Both the position numbers and the translations under genes were made by a program. Positions 16,597 through 24,933 of a stretch of 64,000 nt of DNA are shown here, piece after piece. The notes beneath the pieces are model-generated. The model searched no databases, was not told the DNA's origin, and was given only the letters and a program-made list of their open reading frames with translations. Position 1 is the stretch's first letter. Each line of letters begins with the position of its first letter. The DNA is from Hydrogenophaga sp. SL48 (GTDB lineage: Bacteria > Pseudomonadota > Gammaproteobacteria > Burkholderiales > Burkholderiaceae_C): assembly GCF_021729865.1 (NCBI RefSeq), contig NZ_CP063400.1, positions 2,108,001-2,172,000 of the forward strand, given 5' to 3'.

Positions 16597-18429
16597 TCAG
16601 CGTGGTGACCAGTTGAGTCCGACGTACAAGGTGCGGCCAGCGGTGGCGTAACCCAGCACCGACTCGTAGGCCTTGTCGGTCAGGTTGTCGATGCGGGCCT
16701 GCAGTGTCCAGCTGGGCGTGAGCGCGGTGCTGGCCGTCAGGTTCAGCAGGCTGTGGGCCGGCAGGCGCATCGTGTTGGCCGCATCGTCGAAGCGCGAGCC
16801 CAGGTGCTGCAGCTCGCCACCCAAGGTCCAGCCGGCCAGCTGGGTGTCGGCGGTCAGGGTGGCCTGGGTTTGCGCACGGCGCGCGAGGCGCAGACCGGTC
16901 TCCTGGTCCTTGGGGCGCATCAGGTCGAGTGAAGCCCCGAGGTTGACCGCACCCGCTCGCGTGCCGCCGCTGAGCGTGACACCGCTGTAGCGCGCCCGGC
17001 CCGTGTTGCCGTAACAACCCGCGTATTCGCCCACGCCATTGGCGCAGCTGCCGGGCCCGCTCACGTAGTCGATCAGGTTCTTCACATCGTTGCGGTACAG
17101 CGTGAACCCAGCGCGGTCGTGACCCGCCTGGTAGCGCAGGCCAGCCTCAAAGTTGCGGGCCGTCTCGGCCTTCAGATCGGGTGTGCCGTAGAAGCTGAAG
17201 CGCTGGAACAGGGTGGGCACGCGGAACGCGGTGCCGGCCGACAGGGTGGCTCGCCACGCGGGCGAGAACGCCAGCGCGTAGGCGACGCCCCCGGTGGACT
17301 CGCCCCCGAACTCGCTGTCGTCGTCGTGTCGGGCGTTGAGCTGCAGCGTGTGCGCACCATGTCGCAGCGTGTAGCCCAGCGCGAGCGCGTTCTGGTCGCG
17401 GGCGGTTTGTTCGGGGATGGTGCTGCCGTTCGTGAGGTGGTCTTCACGGCGTTCCAGATCGGCGCTCAGGGTGGCCGTGCCCATGCGCCACTCGTTGCGC
17501 AACAGGTAGGTGTCGATGCGCGTGTTGGTGAGGTAAGGCGACGGCGTGGTTTGATAACGGTCGATGCCGCGTGTCACACCCACCCGGGTCTTCCAGGTGT
17601 CGCTCCAGGCGGCCGACCAGTTGAGCCCCAGGGTGCGGAGGTCTTGCTGGTTCTGGTCGTCCTGGCCGGGCAGGTAGCCGTCGTAACCCGCCTTCTGCTC
17701 GCTGTCGAGCAGCGTCGCGTCCAGCTCGTGGCCGGGCGCGAGCTTCCAGCCCAGCCGGCCAGAGACCGCCTGTCCGCGGTAGCCGTCGCGGTCCGGGTTG
17801 CCCGTGGGCTGTGAGTTGAAACCATCGCTGCGTTCACCCGACAGGCCCAGCGCATAACTCACCGCGCCCTGCCCGCCGCGCAGCGACACGCTCATGTCGC
17901 GCGTGTTGTGCGTGCCCACGCCCACGTGGACCGAGGGGAAAAAACCCGCCTCACCCTGGCGGGTGAAGATCTGGACCACCCCGGCCAGAGCGTCCGATCC
18001 GTAGATCGCCGCCGCCGGGCCGCGCAACACCTCGATGCGCTCGACCTGTGCCAGCGGGATCGCGTTCCAGCTGGCACCTCCGGTGGACTGAGAATCCACG
18101 CGGACCCCATCGACGAACACGGCGGTGAAGCGCGTCTCGGCACCGCGCAGGTACACGCTGGTGGTCGAAGCAGGACCCCCATTGCGGGTCACGGTGATGC
18201 CCGGCACGCGCGACAGCACATCGGCCAGTCCATTGGCACCGCTGCGCTCGATCTGCTCGCGGTCCACGATGGACACATCGGCCACCACATCGGTCACGGG
18301 AACCTGTGAACGGGTCGCCGTGACCACGGTTTCGGGCAGGGTGGCTGGCGCCTGGGCGAAGGCGGGGAATGCAGCGGCGCAGGCCAACGGGAGCACGGCC
18401 AGGCGCACGGAAATAGCACGGGTTTTCAT
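16597..18429 (-). CDS. btuB: TonB-dependent vitamin B12 outer-membrane receptor
   Basis: Outer-membrane receptor of 610 residues. A signal peptide ends around AFA-QA (residue 26), followed by a TonB box (ETVVTATR, about 33-40), a plug domain (GLADVLSRVPGITVTRNGG, IEVLRGPAAAIYGSDALAGVVQIFTR) and a beta-barrel ending YVGLNWSPR. The size matches BtuB. A cobalamin riboswitch lies immediately upstream, which supports corrinoid as the substrate. It is the first gene of the B12 operon. Confidence 0.94.
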   Translation of the reverse strand: MKTRAISVRLAVLPLACAAAFPAFAQAPATLPETVVTATRSQVPVTDVVADVSIVDREQIERSGANGLADVLSRVPGITVTRNGGPASTTSVYLRGAETRFTAVFVDGVRVDSQSTGGASWNAIPLAQVERIEVLRGPAAAIYGSDALAGVVQIFTRQGEAGFFPSVHVGVGTHNTRDMSVSLRGGQGAVSYALGLSGERSDGFNSQPTGNPDRDGYRGQAVSGRLGWKLAPGHELDATLLDSEQKAGYDGYLPGQDDQNQQDLRTLGLNWSAAWSDTWKTRVGVTRGIDRYQTTPSPYLTNTRIDTYLLRNEWRMGTATLSADLERREDHLTNGSTIPEQTARDQNALALGYTLRHGAHTLQLNARHDDDSEFGGESTGGVAYALAFSPAWRATLSAGTAFRVPTLFQRFSFYGTPDLKAETARNFEAGLRYQAGHDRAGFTLYRNDVKNLIDYVSGPGSCANGVGEYAGCYGNTGRARYSGVTLSGGTRAGAVNLGASLDLMRPKDQETGLRLARRAQTQATLTADTQLAGWTLGGELQHLGSRFDDAANTMRLPAHSLLNLTASTALTPSWTLQARIDNLTDKAYESVLGYATAGRTLYVGLNWSPR

Positions 18430-18521
18430 GAAAGATCACAAGCTGATGTGCCCTCGCCGTCTTCCCCGACAGCGCATGGGCGTCACGACGGCGGGTCCCG
18501 CGAAGGACGCACCATCACCTT

Positions 18522-18747
18522 GTTGGCCGGTATCCGGGCTGACAGAACAACCTTCATCGCCTTCCCAGTGAACCGGTCTGAACCGATTCACCAGTGGCTG
18601 CGGGATGAAAGCGGAGACGACTGAAAGGCTTCAGAGGTCCCGTCTGCTTACCGTTGCGGGGGCAGCGCAGGTTAGGTCGGTTCGTGTGAACGTTCCCTCC
18701 TGCTTCCCGTTGAACTGCGGCATGTGAACCACACCGCGAGCACCAAC
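18522..18747 (-). promoter_or_regulatory. Cobalamin riboswitch upstream of btuB
   Basis: Read on the minus strand, the region contains the conserved GCCCCCGCAACGGTAAGC (from about 18664), a GCCACTGG...ACTGGGAAGGCG arm (18559-18597) and the B12 box AGCCCGGATACCGGCC (18525-18540). The closing stem can form between GTTGG at 18743-18747 and CCAAC at 18522-18526. About 92 bases separate the aptamer from the btuB ATG. They contain GC-rich inverted segments but no clear Shine-Dalgarno or T-run, so whether control is over translation or termination is open. Bound adenosylcobalamin would repress btuB and the genes behind it. Confidence 0.93.
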
Positions 18748-18812
18748 GGGGTGGATTGTAAGCCCGGGCTTCTTGCGGGAACCCTACAATGAGAAATCTA
18801 CACTTTGTCACC

Positions 18813-19040
18813 ATGGCCGATCCCAAGCACCTTGATCTGATCGCCGAGCGCGTCGAGCGCCTGCTGCTGCGCCATGAAGAACTGCAGCGCACCAACGCCC
18901 TGTTGCTAGACCAGGTGGCCAGCCTCAAGAACGAGCGCGACTCGCTCAGATCACGACTCAACGCGGCACGCGCACGCATCGACGCCCTGCTCGATCGCCT
19001 TCCCGCCGACGCCGACTTCATGCCCAAGGACACCGAATGA
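18813..19040 (+). CDS. Small coiled-coil cell-division protein (ZapB-like, TIGR02449 type)
   Basis: Protein of 75 residues from ATG 18813 (MADPKHLDLIAERVERLLLRHEELQ); a longer frame from 18789 overlaps a TACAAT promoter-like box at 18785-18790. Almost the whole length is heptad-like and predicted coiled coil. Its stop overlaps the zapA start as ATGA. Small coiled-coil genes next to zapA are common in proteobacteria and are thought to act at the division ring; the function here is inferred from this arrangement. Confidence 0.75.
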   Translation: MADPKHLDLIAERVERLLLRHEELQRTNALLLDQVASLKNERDSLRSRLNAARARIDALLDRLPADADFMPKDTE

Positions 19041-19420
19041 ACAAGCCCGCGTCCAAGCAGATCGAAGTCCAGATCATGGGTCAGAGTTACCTGTTGGCCT
19101 GCCCCCCGGGCGGCGAGTCGTCCCTGCTGGATGCCGTGGAGCGGGTCGACACGGCGATGTGCCGCATCCGCGACGCAGGCAAAGTCAAGGCCAGGGACCG
19201 CATCGCCGTGCTGGCCTCGCTGAACCTCGCGTTCGAACTCTCACAGAAGGAAGCCCAGAGCTTCTCGGCATCGTCCTTCGCACAGTCGGAACCGGCCCCC
19301 TTGCACGAGCAAGGTTTGCCCTCCAGCAGCGAGCCGGTCGATCCCGCATCGCAGGCCCGCATGGACGACCTGATCCGACGACTCGATCAGTCGCTGGGCC
19401 ACGACGGCCAGTTGCTCTGA
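19037..19420 (+). CDS. zapA: Cell division protein ZapA
   Basis: Protein of 127 residues. The N-terminal globular domain is typical of ZapA (KQIEVQIMGQSYLLACPPG, then LLDAVERVDTAMCRIRDAGKV and DRIAVLASLNLAFEL). A variable linker and C-terminal helix (MDDLIRRLDQSL) follow. ZapA cross-links FtsZ filaments at the Z ring. Translation is coupled to the preceding coiled-coil gene, and 6S RNA follows downstream, a conserved order. Confidence 0.92.
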   Translation: MNKPASKQIEVQIMGQSYLLACPPGGESSLLDAVERVDTAMCRIRDAGKVKARDRIAVLASLNLAFELSQKEAQSFSASSFAQSEPAPLHEQGLPSSSEPVDPASQARMDDLIRRLDQSLGHDGQLL

Positions 19421-19493
19421 ACAGACCGAGGTTTCACGCGCATTTTTTGCGCTGACTTCCGGCACAACGCGCTGGCAGCGCCTACAATTTGAA

Positions 19494-19670
19494 CCGTCTG
19501 CAGTGCGCGCCGGGCTTTATATTTCCTTGAACCAATGCTCCATGAGCACGGGCTAGGTACATTGCCTGATGGGTGTGAGCATCTCGCGTCAGATGAACCC
19601 GAAGTCACGCTGCCCTGGCCCACCTGAACCCCGGTTCAGGATGACGGTCCGGTGGCACTGCAGACACCTT
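19494..19670 (+). ncRNA. ssrS: 6S RNA
   Basis: The region directly after zapA has no ORF but shows the long-hairpin architecture of 6S RNA. GTCTGCAGTGC near its 5' end pairs perfectly over 11 bases with GCACTGCAGAC near its 3' end, and the stem continues with GCCGG against CCGGT. A TACAAT box at 19483-19488 fits a promoter. The expected length is about 177 nt. 6S RNA mimics an open promoter and binds the sigma-70 holoenzyme in stationary phase. The zapA-ssrS order is well known. Exact ends are approximate. Confidence 0.85.
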
Positions 19671-19680
19671 ATTCCGATCT

Positions 19681-19784
19681 CCCCCCTGCGCCGCTTCGCG
19701 TCTTCCCCCCTCTCCTGCGGGAAGGGGGACGCAGCCTGTGGCCCGGCCAAGCCGGTTCCACGGCTGCCCTTGCAGGGAGACACC
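19681..19784 (+). repeat. GC-rich dispersed palindromic repeat, copy 1
   Basis: The unit contains GCGCCGCTTCGCGTC, a C-run/G-run hairpin (TTCCCCCCTCTCCTGCGGGAAGGGGG) and a second hairpin GGCCCGGCCAAGCCGGTTCC. The same order of elements occurs around the IS110 element (59141-59169 plus 60339-60400) and, inverted, at 60440-60517. The copy lies between 6S RNA and the TSUP permease gene and could act as a transcription end signal. It carries no gene. Confidence 0.65.
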
Positions 19785-19805
19785 TTCTCCGGACAAGCCC
19801 TTGGT

Positions 19806-20621
19806 ATGACCCTCGAACCCCTGCTGATCATCGAGCTGGCCATGTTGGGTCTTGCCACCGGCTTCCTCGCCGGCCTGCTGGGCATCGGTGGCGGCATGAT
19901 CATGGTGCCTTTCATCAGCGCCATCCTCGGCCAGCGTGGCGTGGAGCCTGGCCTGGCGGTCAAGATGGCGATCGCCACCTCGATGGCCACCATCATCTTC
20001 ACTTCCATCTCCAGCGTGCGCGCCCACCACAAGCGTGGCGCCGTGCGATGGGACATCGTCAAGCGCCTGGCGCCGGGCATCGTGCTGGGCGCGGGCATCG
20101 CCAGCCTGGGGGTGTTTGCGGTGTTGAAAGGAGGCTCGCTGGCGCTGCTGTTCGCGGCGTTCGTGAGCTTCTCCGCCACGCAAATGCTGCTCGACAAAAA
20201 GCCCCAGGCCTCACGCACCTTGCCAGGCTCCGCTGGCCAGCTCGGCGCCGGCACCGCCATCGGGTTTCTGTCCGGACTGGTCGGCGCGGGCGGTGGGTTC
20301 GTGAGCGTGCCCTTCATGACCTGGTGCAACGTCGCCATCCACAACGCCGTGGCCACCAGCGCAGCGCTGGGCTTTCCCATCGCGCTGGCCAACGCGATCG
20401 GCTACGTGATCTCGGGCCAGAGCGTGGCCGACCTACCCGCCGGTTCCCTGGGCTACGTGTTCCTGCCGGCCCTTCTGGTGATCGCCATCGCCAGCGTGCT
20501 CATGGCGCCTCTGGGCGTGAAAGCGGCCCACGCACTGCCGGTCAAATCGCTCAAACGCGTGTTCGCCGGCATCCTGTACGTGTTGGCGGCCTACATGCTC
20601 TACAAGGGCCTGTCCGCCTGA
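19806..20621 (+). CDS. TSUP-family membrane permease (TauE/SafE type)
   Basis: Protein of 271 residues with about eight membrane segments and two repeated halves. Each half begins with the family glycine motif (GFLAGLLGIGGGMIMVPF and GFLSGLVGAGGGFVSVPF). The family moves sulfite, sulfoacetate and other anions; the substrate here is unknown. I start at ATG 19806 because the longer frame from 19569 reads through 6S RNA and the repeat. Its stop abuts the stop of the convergent RraA-like gene. Confidence 0.88.
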   Translation: MTLEPLLIIELAMLGLATGFLAGLLGIGGGMIMVPFISAILGQRGVEPGLAVKMAIATSMATIIFTSISSVRAHHKRGAVRWDIVKRLAPGIVLGAGIASLGVFAVLKGGSLALLFAAFVSFSATQMLLDKKPQASRTLPGSAGQLGAGTAIGFLSGLVGAGGGFVSVPFMTWCNVAIHNAVATSAALGFPIALANAIGYVISGQSVADLPAGSLGYVFLPALLVIAIASVLMAPLGVKAAHALPVKSLKRVFAGILYVLAAYMLYKGLSA

Positions 20622-21134
20622 TCAAGCCGCCACGTGCAACGGCCGGTCTGCGATCACGGTGCCGTCTTCATCGGCATAGAGCCAATCGCCCGGGCGCACC
20701 CAGACGCCCTGTATGCGCACCACCAGTTCGCGCAACCCTTGCTGGCGCCGCTCGGTCGGCAGTGGCATGAGCCCCAGCGCGCGGATGCCGGTCTGGCACA
20801 CCGCCAGTTCGGCCGCGTCGCGAACACAGCCATCGATCAGCACGCCGGCCCAACCGTTGTGGGCCGCAGCGGCCCCGAGGGTGCCGCCGAGAAGTGCTCG
20901 ACGCAATGAAGCGCCACCGTCGACCACCAGCACCCGCCCTTCACCAGGCCCCTCCACCGCGGCCTTGACCAGGCTGTTGTCGTCCAGGCATTGCACCGTG
21001 ACCACCGGCCCTGCAAACCGCTTCAAACCACCGAAGTCGCGAAACAATGGCGGCAGCACGCGGAACGCGCCGGTGGCATCGCTTTTGTGGACATCGCACA
21101 GGTCACAGGTTGAAAAATCAGGCATCGGATTCAT
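20622..21134 (-). CDS. RraA-like protein (RNase E regulator / HMG aldolase family)
   Basis: Protein of 170 residues from ATG 21134 (MNPMPDFSTCDLCDV). Family features are DFSTCDLCD, GPVVTVQCLDDNSLVKAAVEGPGEGRVLVVDGGASLRRALLGG and GVLIDGCVRD. The GWAGVLIDGCVRD segment with its Arg-Asp pair is where aldolase members bind metal and substrate. Members either inhibit RNase E or act as 4-hydroxy-4-methyl-2-oxoglutarate/oxaloacetate aldolases; sequence alone does not decide. Its stop abuts that of the TSUP permease. Confidence 0.88.
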   Translation of the reverse strand: MNPMPDFSTCDLCDVHKSDATGAFRVLPPLFRDFGGLKRFAGPVVTVQCLDDNSLVKAAVEGPGEGRVLVVDGGASLRRALLGGTLGAAAAHNGWAGVLIDGCVRDAAELAVCQTGIRALGLMPLPTERRQQGLRELVVRIQGVWVRPGDWLYADEDGTVIADRPLHVAA

Positions 21135-21392
21135 GGTGAAAAGCAGGTCTGCGAAGGGTTGATTCAAGAGACAAATTGGAGCATGGGCACCCGCTCTGAC
21201 AACAGGCTTGCAGCGCGCAGGCGACCGACTGTTGTTTTCGGGGCCAAAAACCGCGCTTTCCCCTATGAAAACCAGCAAAAAAACCTACAACCCACCTTGG
21301 AATGGTGATGCAAGTCCATTAGCATCCGTGACACCAGTGAGAAAGCGCGTTTTCCGCTGGTGAATATTCCACTTCTAGAAGGAAACACCATC

Positions 21393-21851
21393 ATGGCAAC
21401 TGCAAAAAAAGCTCCCGCTAAAAAAGCGGCTCCGGCCAAGAAGGCCGCCGCAGCACCGGCCAAAAAAGCCGCCGCTCCCGTGAAGAAGGCCGCTCCGGCC
21501 AAGAAGGCAGCCGCTCCGGCCAAAAAGGCAGCACCGGCCAAGAAAGCCGCCGCTCCCGCCAAGAAGGCAGCCCCAGCCAAGAAAGCCGCTCCTGCCAAGA
21601 AGCGCACCCCCAACGCCGCTTTCATGAAAGCCATGACGCCCAGCGCCGCGCTGGCCGCCATCGTCGGTGCTTCGCCGCTGCCGCGCACCGAAGTGACCAA
21701 GAAGGTCTGGGAATACATCAAGAAGAACAAGCTGCAAGACGCCGTCAACCGTCGCATGATCAACGCCGATGCCAAGCTGAAGGAAATCTTCAAGAAGGCC
21801 CAGGCTTCGATGTTCGAAATGACCAAGATGATCAACGAACACCTGAAGTGA
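21393..21851 (+). CDS. Histone H1-like tail fused to a SWIB domain
   Basis: Protein of 152 residues. Residues 1 to about 70 are a Lys/Ala/Pro tail made of repeated PAKKA units, like the C-terminal tail of histone H1. Residues 75-152 form a SWIB/MDM2-type domain (AFMKAMTPSAALAAIVG, KKVWEYIKKNKLQDA, INADAKLKEIF). The tail would bind DNA non-specifically; the job of bacterial SWIB domains is unclear. ATG 21393 has AAGGA upstream, and a terminator follows at 21893. Such proteins are known in Burkholderiales and chlamydiae. Confidence 0.88.
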   Translation: MATAKKAPAKKAAPAKKAAAAPAKKAAAPVKKAAPAKKAAAPAKKAAPAKKAAAPAKKAAPAKKAAPAKKRTPNAAFMKAMTPSAALAAIVGASPLPRTEVTKKVWEYIKKNKLQDAVNRRMINADAKLKEIFKKAQASMFEMTKMINEHLK

Positions 21852-21892
21852 TCTCTTGATCCGAACGGGCGCCTGCGGCGCTCTTTCAGCGA

Positions 21893-21920
21893 AGAGCCGG
21901 CAATCCCGGCTCTTTTTTTT
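21893..21920 (+). terminator. Rho-independent terminator of the SWIB gene
   Basis: The stem AGAGCCGG/CCGGCTCT with a five-base loop is followed by a run of eight T. It ends the transcript of the H1-like gene 42 bases after its stop codon and separates it from the cyclase operon. Confidence 0.88.
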
Positions 21921-21989
21921 GGCCATCTCCCGCTGCACCAGGCAACAGCAATTGTGAGAAACTGAATCAGCACTTCCCCCATCCGAGGT

Positions 21990-23819
21990 ATGACAAGCCA
22001 GCCGCCCCCCAGCACCATGCTCTCCCACGGCAATACGGCACCGTCCCCAGAGGTACCGCCGCTGCCGCTGATGCAGAACAAGGTGGTGCTGGTGATGGAC
22101 CTGGTGGAATCCGTGAGGCTGATGGCATCGAACGAGGCGTCCGTGGTGTTCCACTGGCACAGCTTCCTTCAGCACGCCCGCGACGAGGTGCTGCCCCGCC
22201 ACGGCGGACGCCTGGTCAAGAGCCTGGGCGACGGCATCCTGGTCGAATTCGACGAGGTCGCCCCGGCGGCCAAAGCCACCCTCAGGCTCCATCGGTTCTT
22301 CGACGAATACAACCGCAGGCGAGACGACGACAGCAAGCTGTGGCTGCGGGCCGGTCTGAACGCCACACACCTCTATGTCGACGACCACGACGTGTTTGGC
22401 CATGGGGTCAACCTGGCGGCCCGCGTGGCCGGTCTTGCGGGCCCGGGCGAAACGGTCATTACCGCGAACGTGCACGACGCACTGGTCGATGGCGTCGATG
22501 GCGACATGGAGGACATGGGCGAGTGTTATCTCAAGCACTGGCCAGAACCGGTGCGAACCTGGACACTCTCGCCGCCCTCCGGAACCGGCGTGTTCCTCAA
22601 ACCCGCAGCCCCGGCCAGGCCCGACGACTTCAGGGCCACCATCGCTGTCCTGCCTTTCGTCTCGCGGGGCAATGTCGCCGAACACTTCGTCATTGGCGAG
22701 TTGCTGGCCGATGGTGTCATCGTGCAGCTTTCGCGCAGCCAGCACCTGCGCGTGATTTCACGGCTGTCGACTTCGGTGCTCAGAGGACGGGAAGACGCGA
22801 ACCAGACCGCCAGCCGGCAACTCGACGCCCACTTCGTGCTGTCGGGCAGCTACGTCGCGATGGGGGACCGCGTGCTGGTGACCGCAGAGTTGAGCGACAC
22901 GCGAAGCAACGAGGTGGTCTGGGCCGACCGGCTCACCGGCGACGTGATGGACGTGGTTCAGCAGGAGAGCGAGCTGATCAACGCCTTGGCGTCCACCTGC
23001 GCCGACCAGCTGTTGCACTCGGAGGTGCAGCGCACCCTGACCCAGGCCCTTCCCCGGCTGGACAGCAGCGCCCTGATGCTGGGCGCCATCAATCTCATGC
23101 ACCGCTCCACCCGCCGGGATCTGGAGCGCAGTCAGCAACTGCTGGAGACTCTGGTGGACCGCCACAAGCGCTCCGTTGCTCCATGGACGTGGCTGGCCAA
23201 GTGGCACATCATGCAGGTGGTACAGGGCATGGCACTGGACCCTCAGGACTCGTTCCAGCGCGCGATCGATATTGCTGATCGAGCGCTGGACATGGTGCCT
23301 GACAGTGCTATGGCGCTCGCGGTCAAGGGGCACGCCATGTGCCATCTTGGCAAGGACGTCGATGGATCGAACCATCTTTTGCTGGAGGCCACGCACGCGA
23401 ATCCCAACGACCCGATGGCCTGGCTCTACCGGAGCGTCTGGTCCACCATGTGGGGCACCCCCCAGGAATCGGTCACACAGGCTGAAAACGCGCTGCGACT
23501 GTCGCCGCTTGATCCGCAGAAGTATTACTTTGAAATGATGCTGGCCAGCTGCCACCTCTCCACCAGCGACTTGAACCAGGCCATCCACTACAGCCGGTCC
23601 TCGCTCAACAAGAACCGGTATCACCTGCCCAATCTGAGGATCCTGCTGACCGCCCAGTTCGAGTCCGGACAGACTGCGGAAGCGAAAGAAACGTTTGCTC
23701 TGCTTCGATCACAGCAACCGGACCTGACGTTGTCACAGTACCTGTCTTCAGGAAGCCTCAGTCCGCTGCGGCAGCGCACTGCACGTGTTCTTGAGTCGCT
23801 GGGACTTCCCAGAACCTGA
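21990..23819 (+). CDS. Class III nucleotide cyclase-like / TolB-like / TPR protein
   Basis: Protein of 609 residues with no signal peptide. Residues 30-190 form a class III cyclase homology domain with metal Asp37 in VMDLVES, Lys77 and Asp81 in VKSLGDG, and the GVNLAAR segment carrying the usual Asn and Arg, so catalysis is possible. Residues 215-345 resemble the TolB/FlgO-like module often found behind such cyclases (AVLPFVSRGN, DGVIVQLSRSQHLRVISR, GSYVAMGDRVLVTAEL). The rest is TPR-like. It heads a three-gene operon; the next gene starts 22 bp later. The cyclic product, if any, is unknown. Confidence 0.85.
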   Translation: MTSQPPPSTMLSHGNTAPSPEVPPLPLMQNKVVLVMDLVESVRLMASNEASVVFHWHSFLQHARDEVLPRHGGRLVKSLGDGILVEFDEVAPAAKATLRLHRFFDEYNRRRDDDSKLWLRAGLNATHLYVDDHDVFGHGVNLAARVAGLAGPGETVITANVHDALVDGVDGDMEDMGECYLKHWPEPVRTWTLSPPSGTGVFLKPAAPARPDDFRATIAVLPFVSRGNVAEHFVIGELLADGVIVQLSRSQHLRVISRLSTSVLRGREDANQTASRQLDAHFVLSGSYVAMGDRVLVTAELSDTRSNEVVWADRLTGDVMDVVQQESELINALASTCADQLLHSEVQRTLTQALPRLDSSALMLGAINLMHRSTRRDLERSQQLLETLVDRHKRSVAPWTWLAKWHIMQVVQGMALDPQDSFQRAIDIADRALDMVPDSAMALAVKGHAMCHLGKDVDGSNHLLLEATHANPNDPMAWLYRSVWSTMWGTPQESVTQAENALRLSPLDPQKYYFEMMLASCHLSTSDLNQAIHYSRSSLNKNRYHLPNLRILLTAQFESGQTAEAKETFALLRSQQPDLTLSQYLSSGSLSPLRQRTARVLESLGLPRT

Positions 23820-23841
23820 ATCCAACCAACGAGGAGATGCC

Positions 23842-24933
23842 ATGAGTGCAGGAGTCAGCGCCGGTGTGAGTGCGGGAGTGAGTGCAGGAGTCAGCGCAGG
23901 TGTGAGTGCCGGCGTGAGCGCAGGTGTCAGTGCCGGAGTCTCCGGGGCCAGCTTGTTCTCTGCCGATGCCCTGACCATCAGTCGATCTGCGATCGCAGGT
24001 CCGTTCGGCGGTGCCGTGCTGCACCCATCCACCCCCGGCTTCAACCAGGATCAGAACCTGCGCCTCTGGGCCGACGGTCCGCGGATAACCACCTGCTTCG
24101 AGGAACTGGTCGAGGGACTTTCCGTCTCCGCATCGGCGAGCACCAAACAGGCGGATCTGAAGTTCGCCAACCTCGGCGCGACCACGATCAAGAACCGGAC
24201 ACTGGTGCAACTGCAAGGCCCGTCAAAGAACCTTCTCAAGCAGCAGCTGGATCTGGTCGCGGCCTACGCGGATCTGCGCGGAGACCGGGCCGCCGAGGTG
24301 CTGGACCAGCTGACCGCCCCGGTCGGCTACTGGTCGGCGGTGCTGGGGCTGACGGCCCACCGCCACAAGAAAACGCTCCAGCTGATCGAGATCGCGCTGG
24401 GCCTGTGCGTGCATGTCGAGATGCGGCTCAAGCACATCTTTGCGACCCTGCGGCCGGTCGAGCTGTCCCCGCAGATCCAGCCCATGATCCCCACGCCGGG
24501 ACACGGCAGCTGGCCCAGCGGCCATTCCACCGAAGCGTTTGCGGTGGCCACCCTGCTGGAAGCTATCATGGACCAGGCCCGCCCTGGCAAGAACGACGGT
24601 CAGAACAGCCGCACGCAGCTGCAGCGCCTGGCGGCGCGCATCGCGGTCAACCGCACGGTGGCCGGATTGCACTACCCGGTGGACAGCGCGGTCGGTCGCC
24701 TGCTGGGCACCAGCCTCGGCGAGTTCTTTGTGGCCCGCGCCACCAGCGGCAGCGTCCGGCTGCGTGGCTTCGACAGCGACAAGTTTGTCGAGGCGGATGG
24801 CGCCCCCAAGGACTTCAAGCTCAGCGACCCCTTGGATGCGGGCGCCTACAGCGTGGGCGGCCCCGCGATGCCCCTGCCCCAGGCCGACACCTTGGGCTGG
24901 CTGTGGCAGGAGGCCCTGAAGGAGTGGTCATGA
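23842..24933 (+). CDS. Vanadium haloperoxidase/PAP2-type protein with SAGV repeats
   Basis: Protein of 363 residues. After Met come eight tandem SAGV units (residues 2-33). The catalytic PAP2/vanadate motifs are complete: KX6RP (Lys197, Arg204-Pro205), PSGH (225-228) and RX5HX3D (Arg271, His277, Asp281). Length and soluble character point to the vanadium-dependent haloperoxidase branch rather than a membrane phosphatase. ATG 23842 has GAGGAG upstream. Its stop overlaps the protease start as ATGA. Whether it oxidises halide or acts as an acid phosphatase cannot be told from sequence. No signal peptide is seen. Confidence 0.85.
   Translation: MSAGVSAGVSAGVSAGVSAGVSAGVSAGVSAGVSGASLFSADALTISRSAIAGPFGGAVLHPSTPGFNQDQNLRLWADGPRITTCFEELVEGLSVSASASTKQADLKFANLGATTIKNRTLVQLQGPSKNLLKQQLDLVAAYADLRGDRAAEVLDQLTAPVGYWSAVLGLTAHRHKKTLQLIEIALGLCVHVEMRLKHIFATLRPVELSPQIQPMIPTPGHGSWPSGHSTEAFAVATLLEAIMDQARPGKNDGQNSRTQLQRLAARIAVNRTVAGLHYPVDSAVGRLLGTSLGEFFVARATSGSVRLRGFDSDKFVEADGAPKDFKLSDPLDAGAYSVGGPAMPLPQADTLGWLWQEALKEWS
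23845..23940 (+). repeat. Eight 12-bp tandem repeats coding for SAGV
   Basis: Eight imperfect copies of a 12 bp unit (AGTGCAGGAGTC and AGCGCCGGTGTG variants) encode (SAGV)8 at the N terminus of the haloperoxidase-like protein. Third positions vary while the protein is constant, so the repeat is kept at the protein level. On the opposite strand the same repeat gives a spurious ALTP-repeat frame. Confidence 0.92.

Noticed and set aside
18554..19033. Minus-strand ORF of 159 residues
   Set aside because: It crosses the cobalamin riboswitch and the zapB-like gene, and its protein resembles nothing known to me.
23845..23940. CRISPR-like direct repeats
   Set aside because: The 12 bp units are contiguous without spacers and encode a protein repeat; no cas gene is present.
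23748..24044. Minus-strand frame with ALTP repeats
   Set aside because: It is the complement of the SAGV-coding array; the plus frame carries a ribosome-binding site and a complete enzyme.
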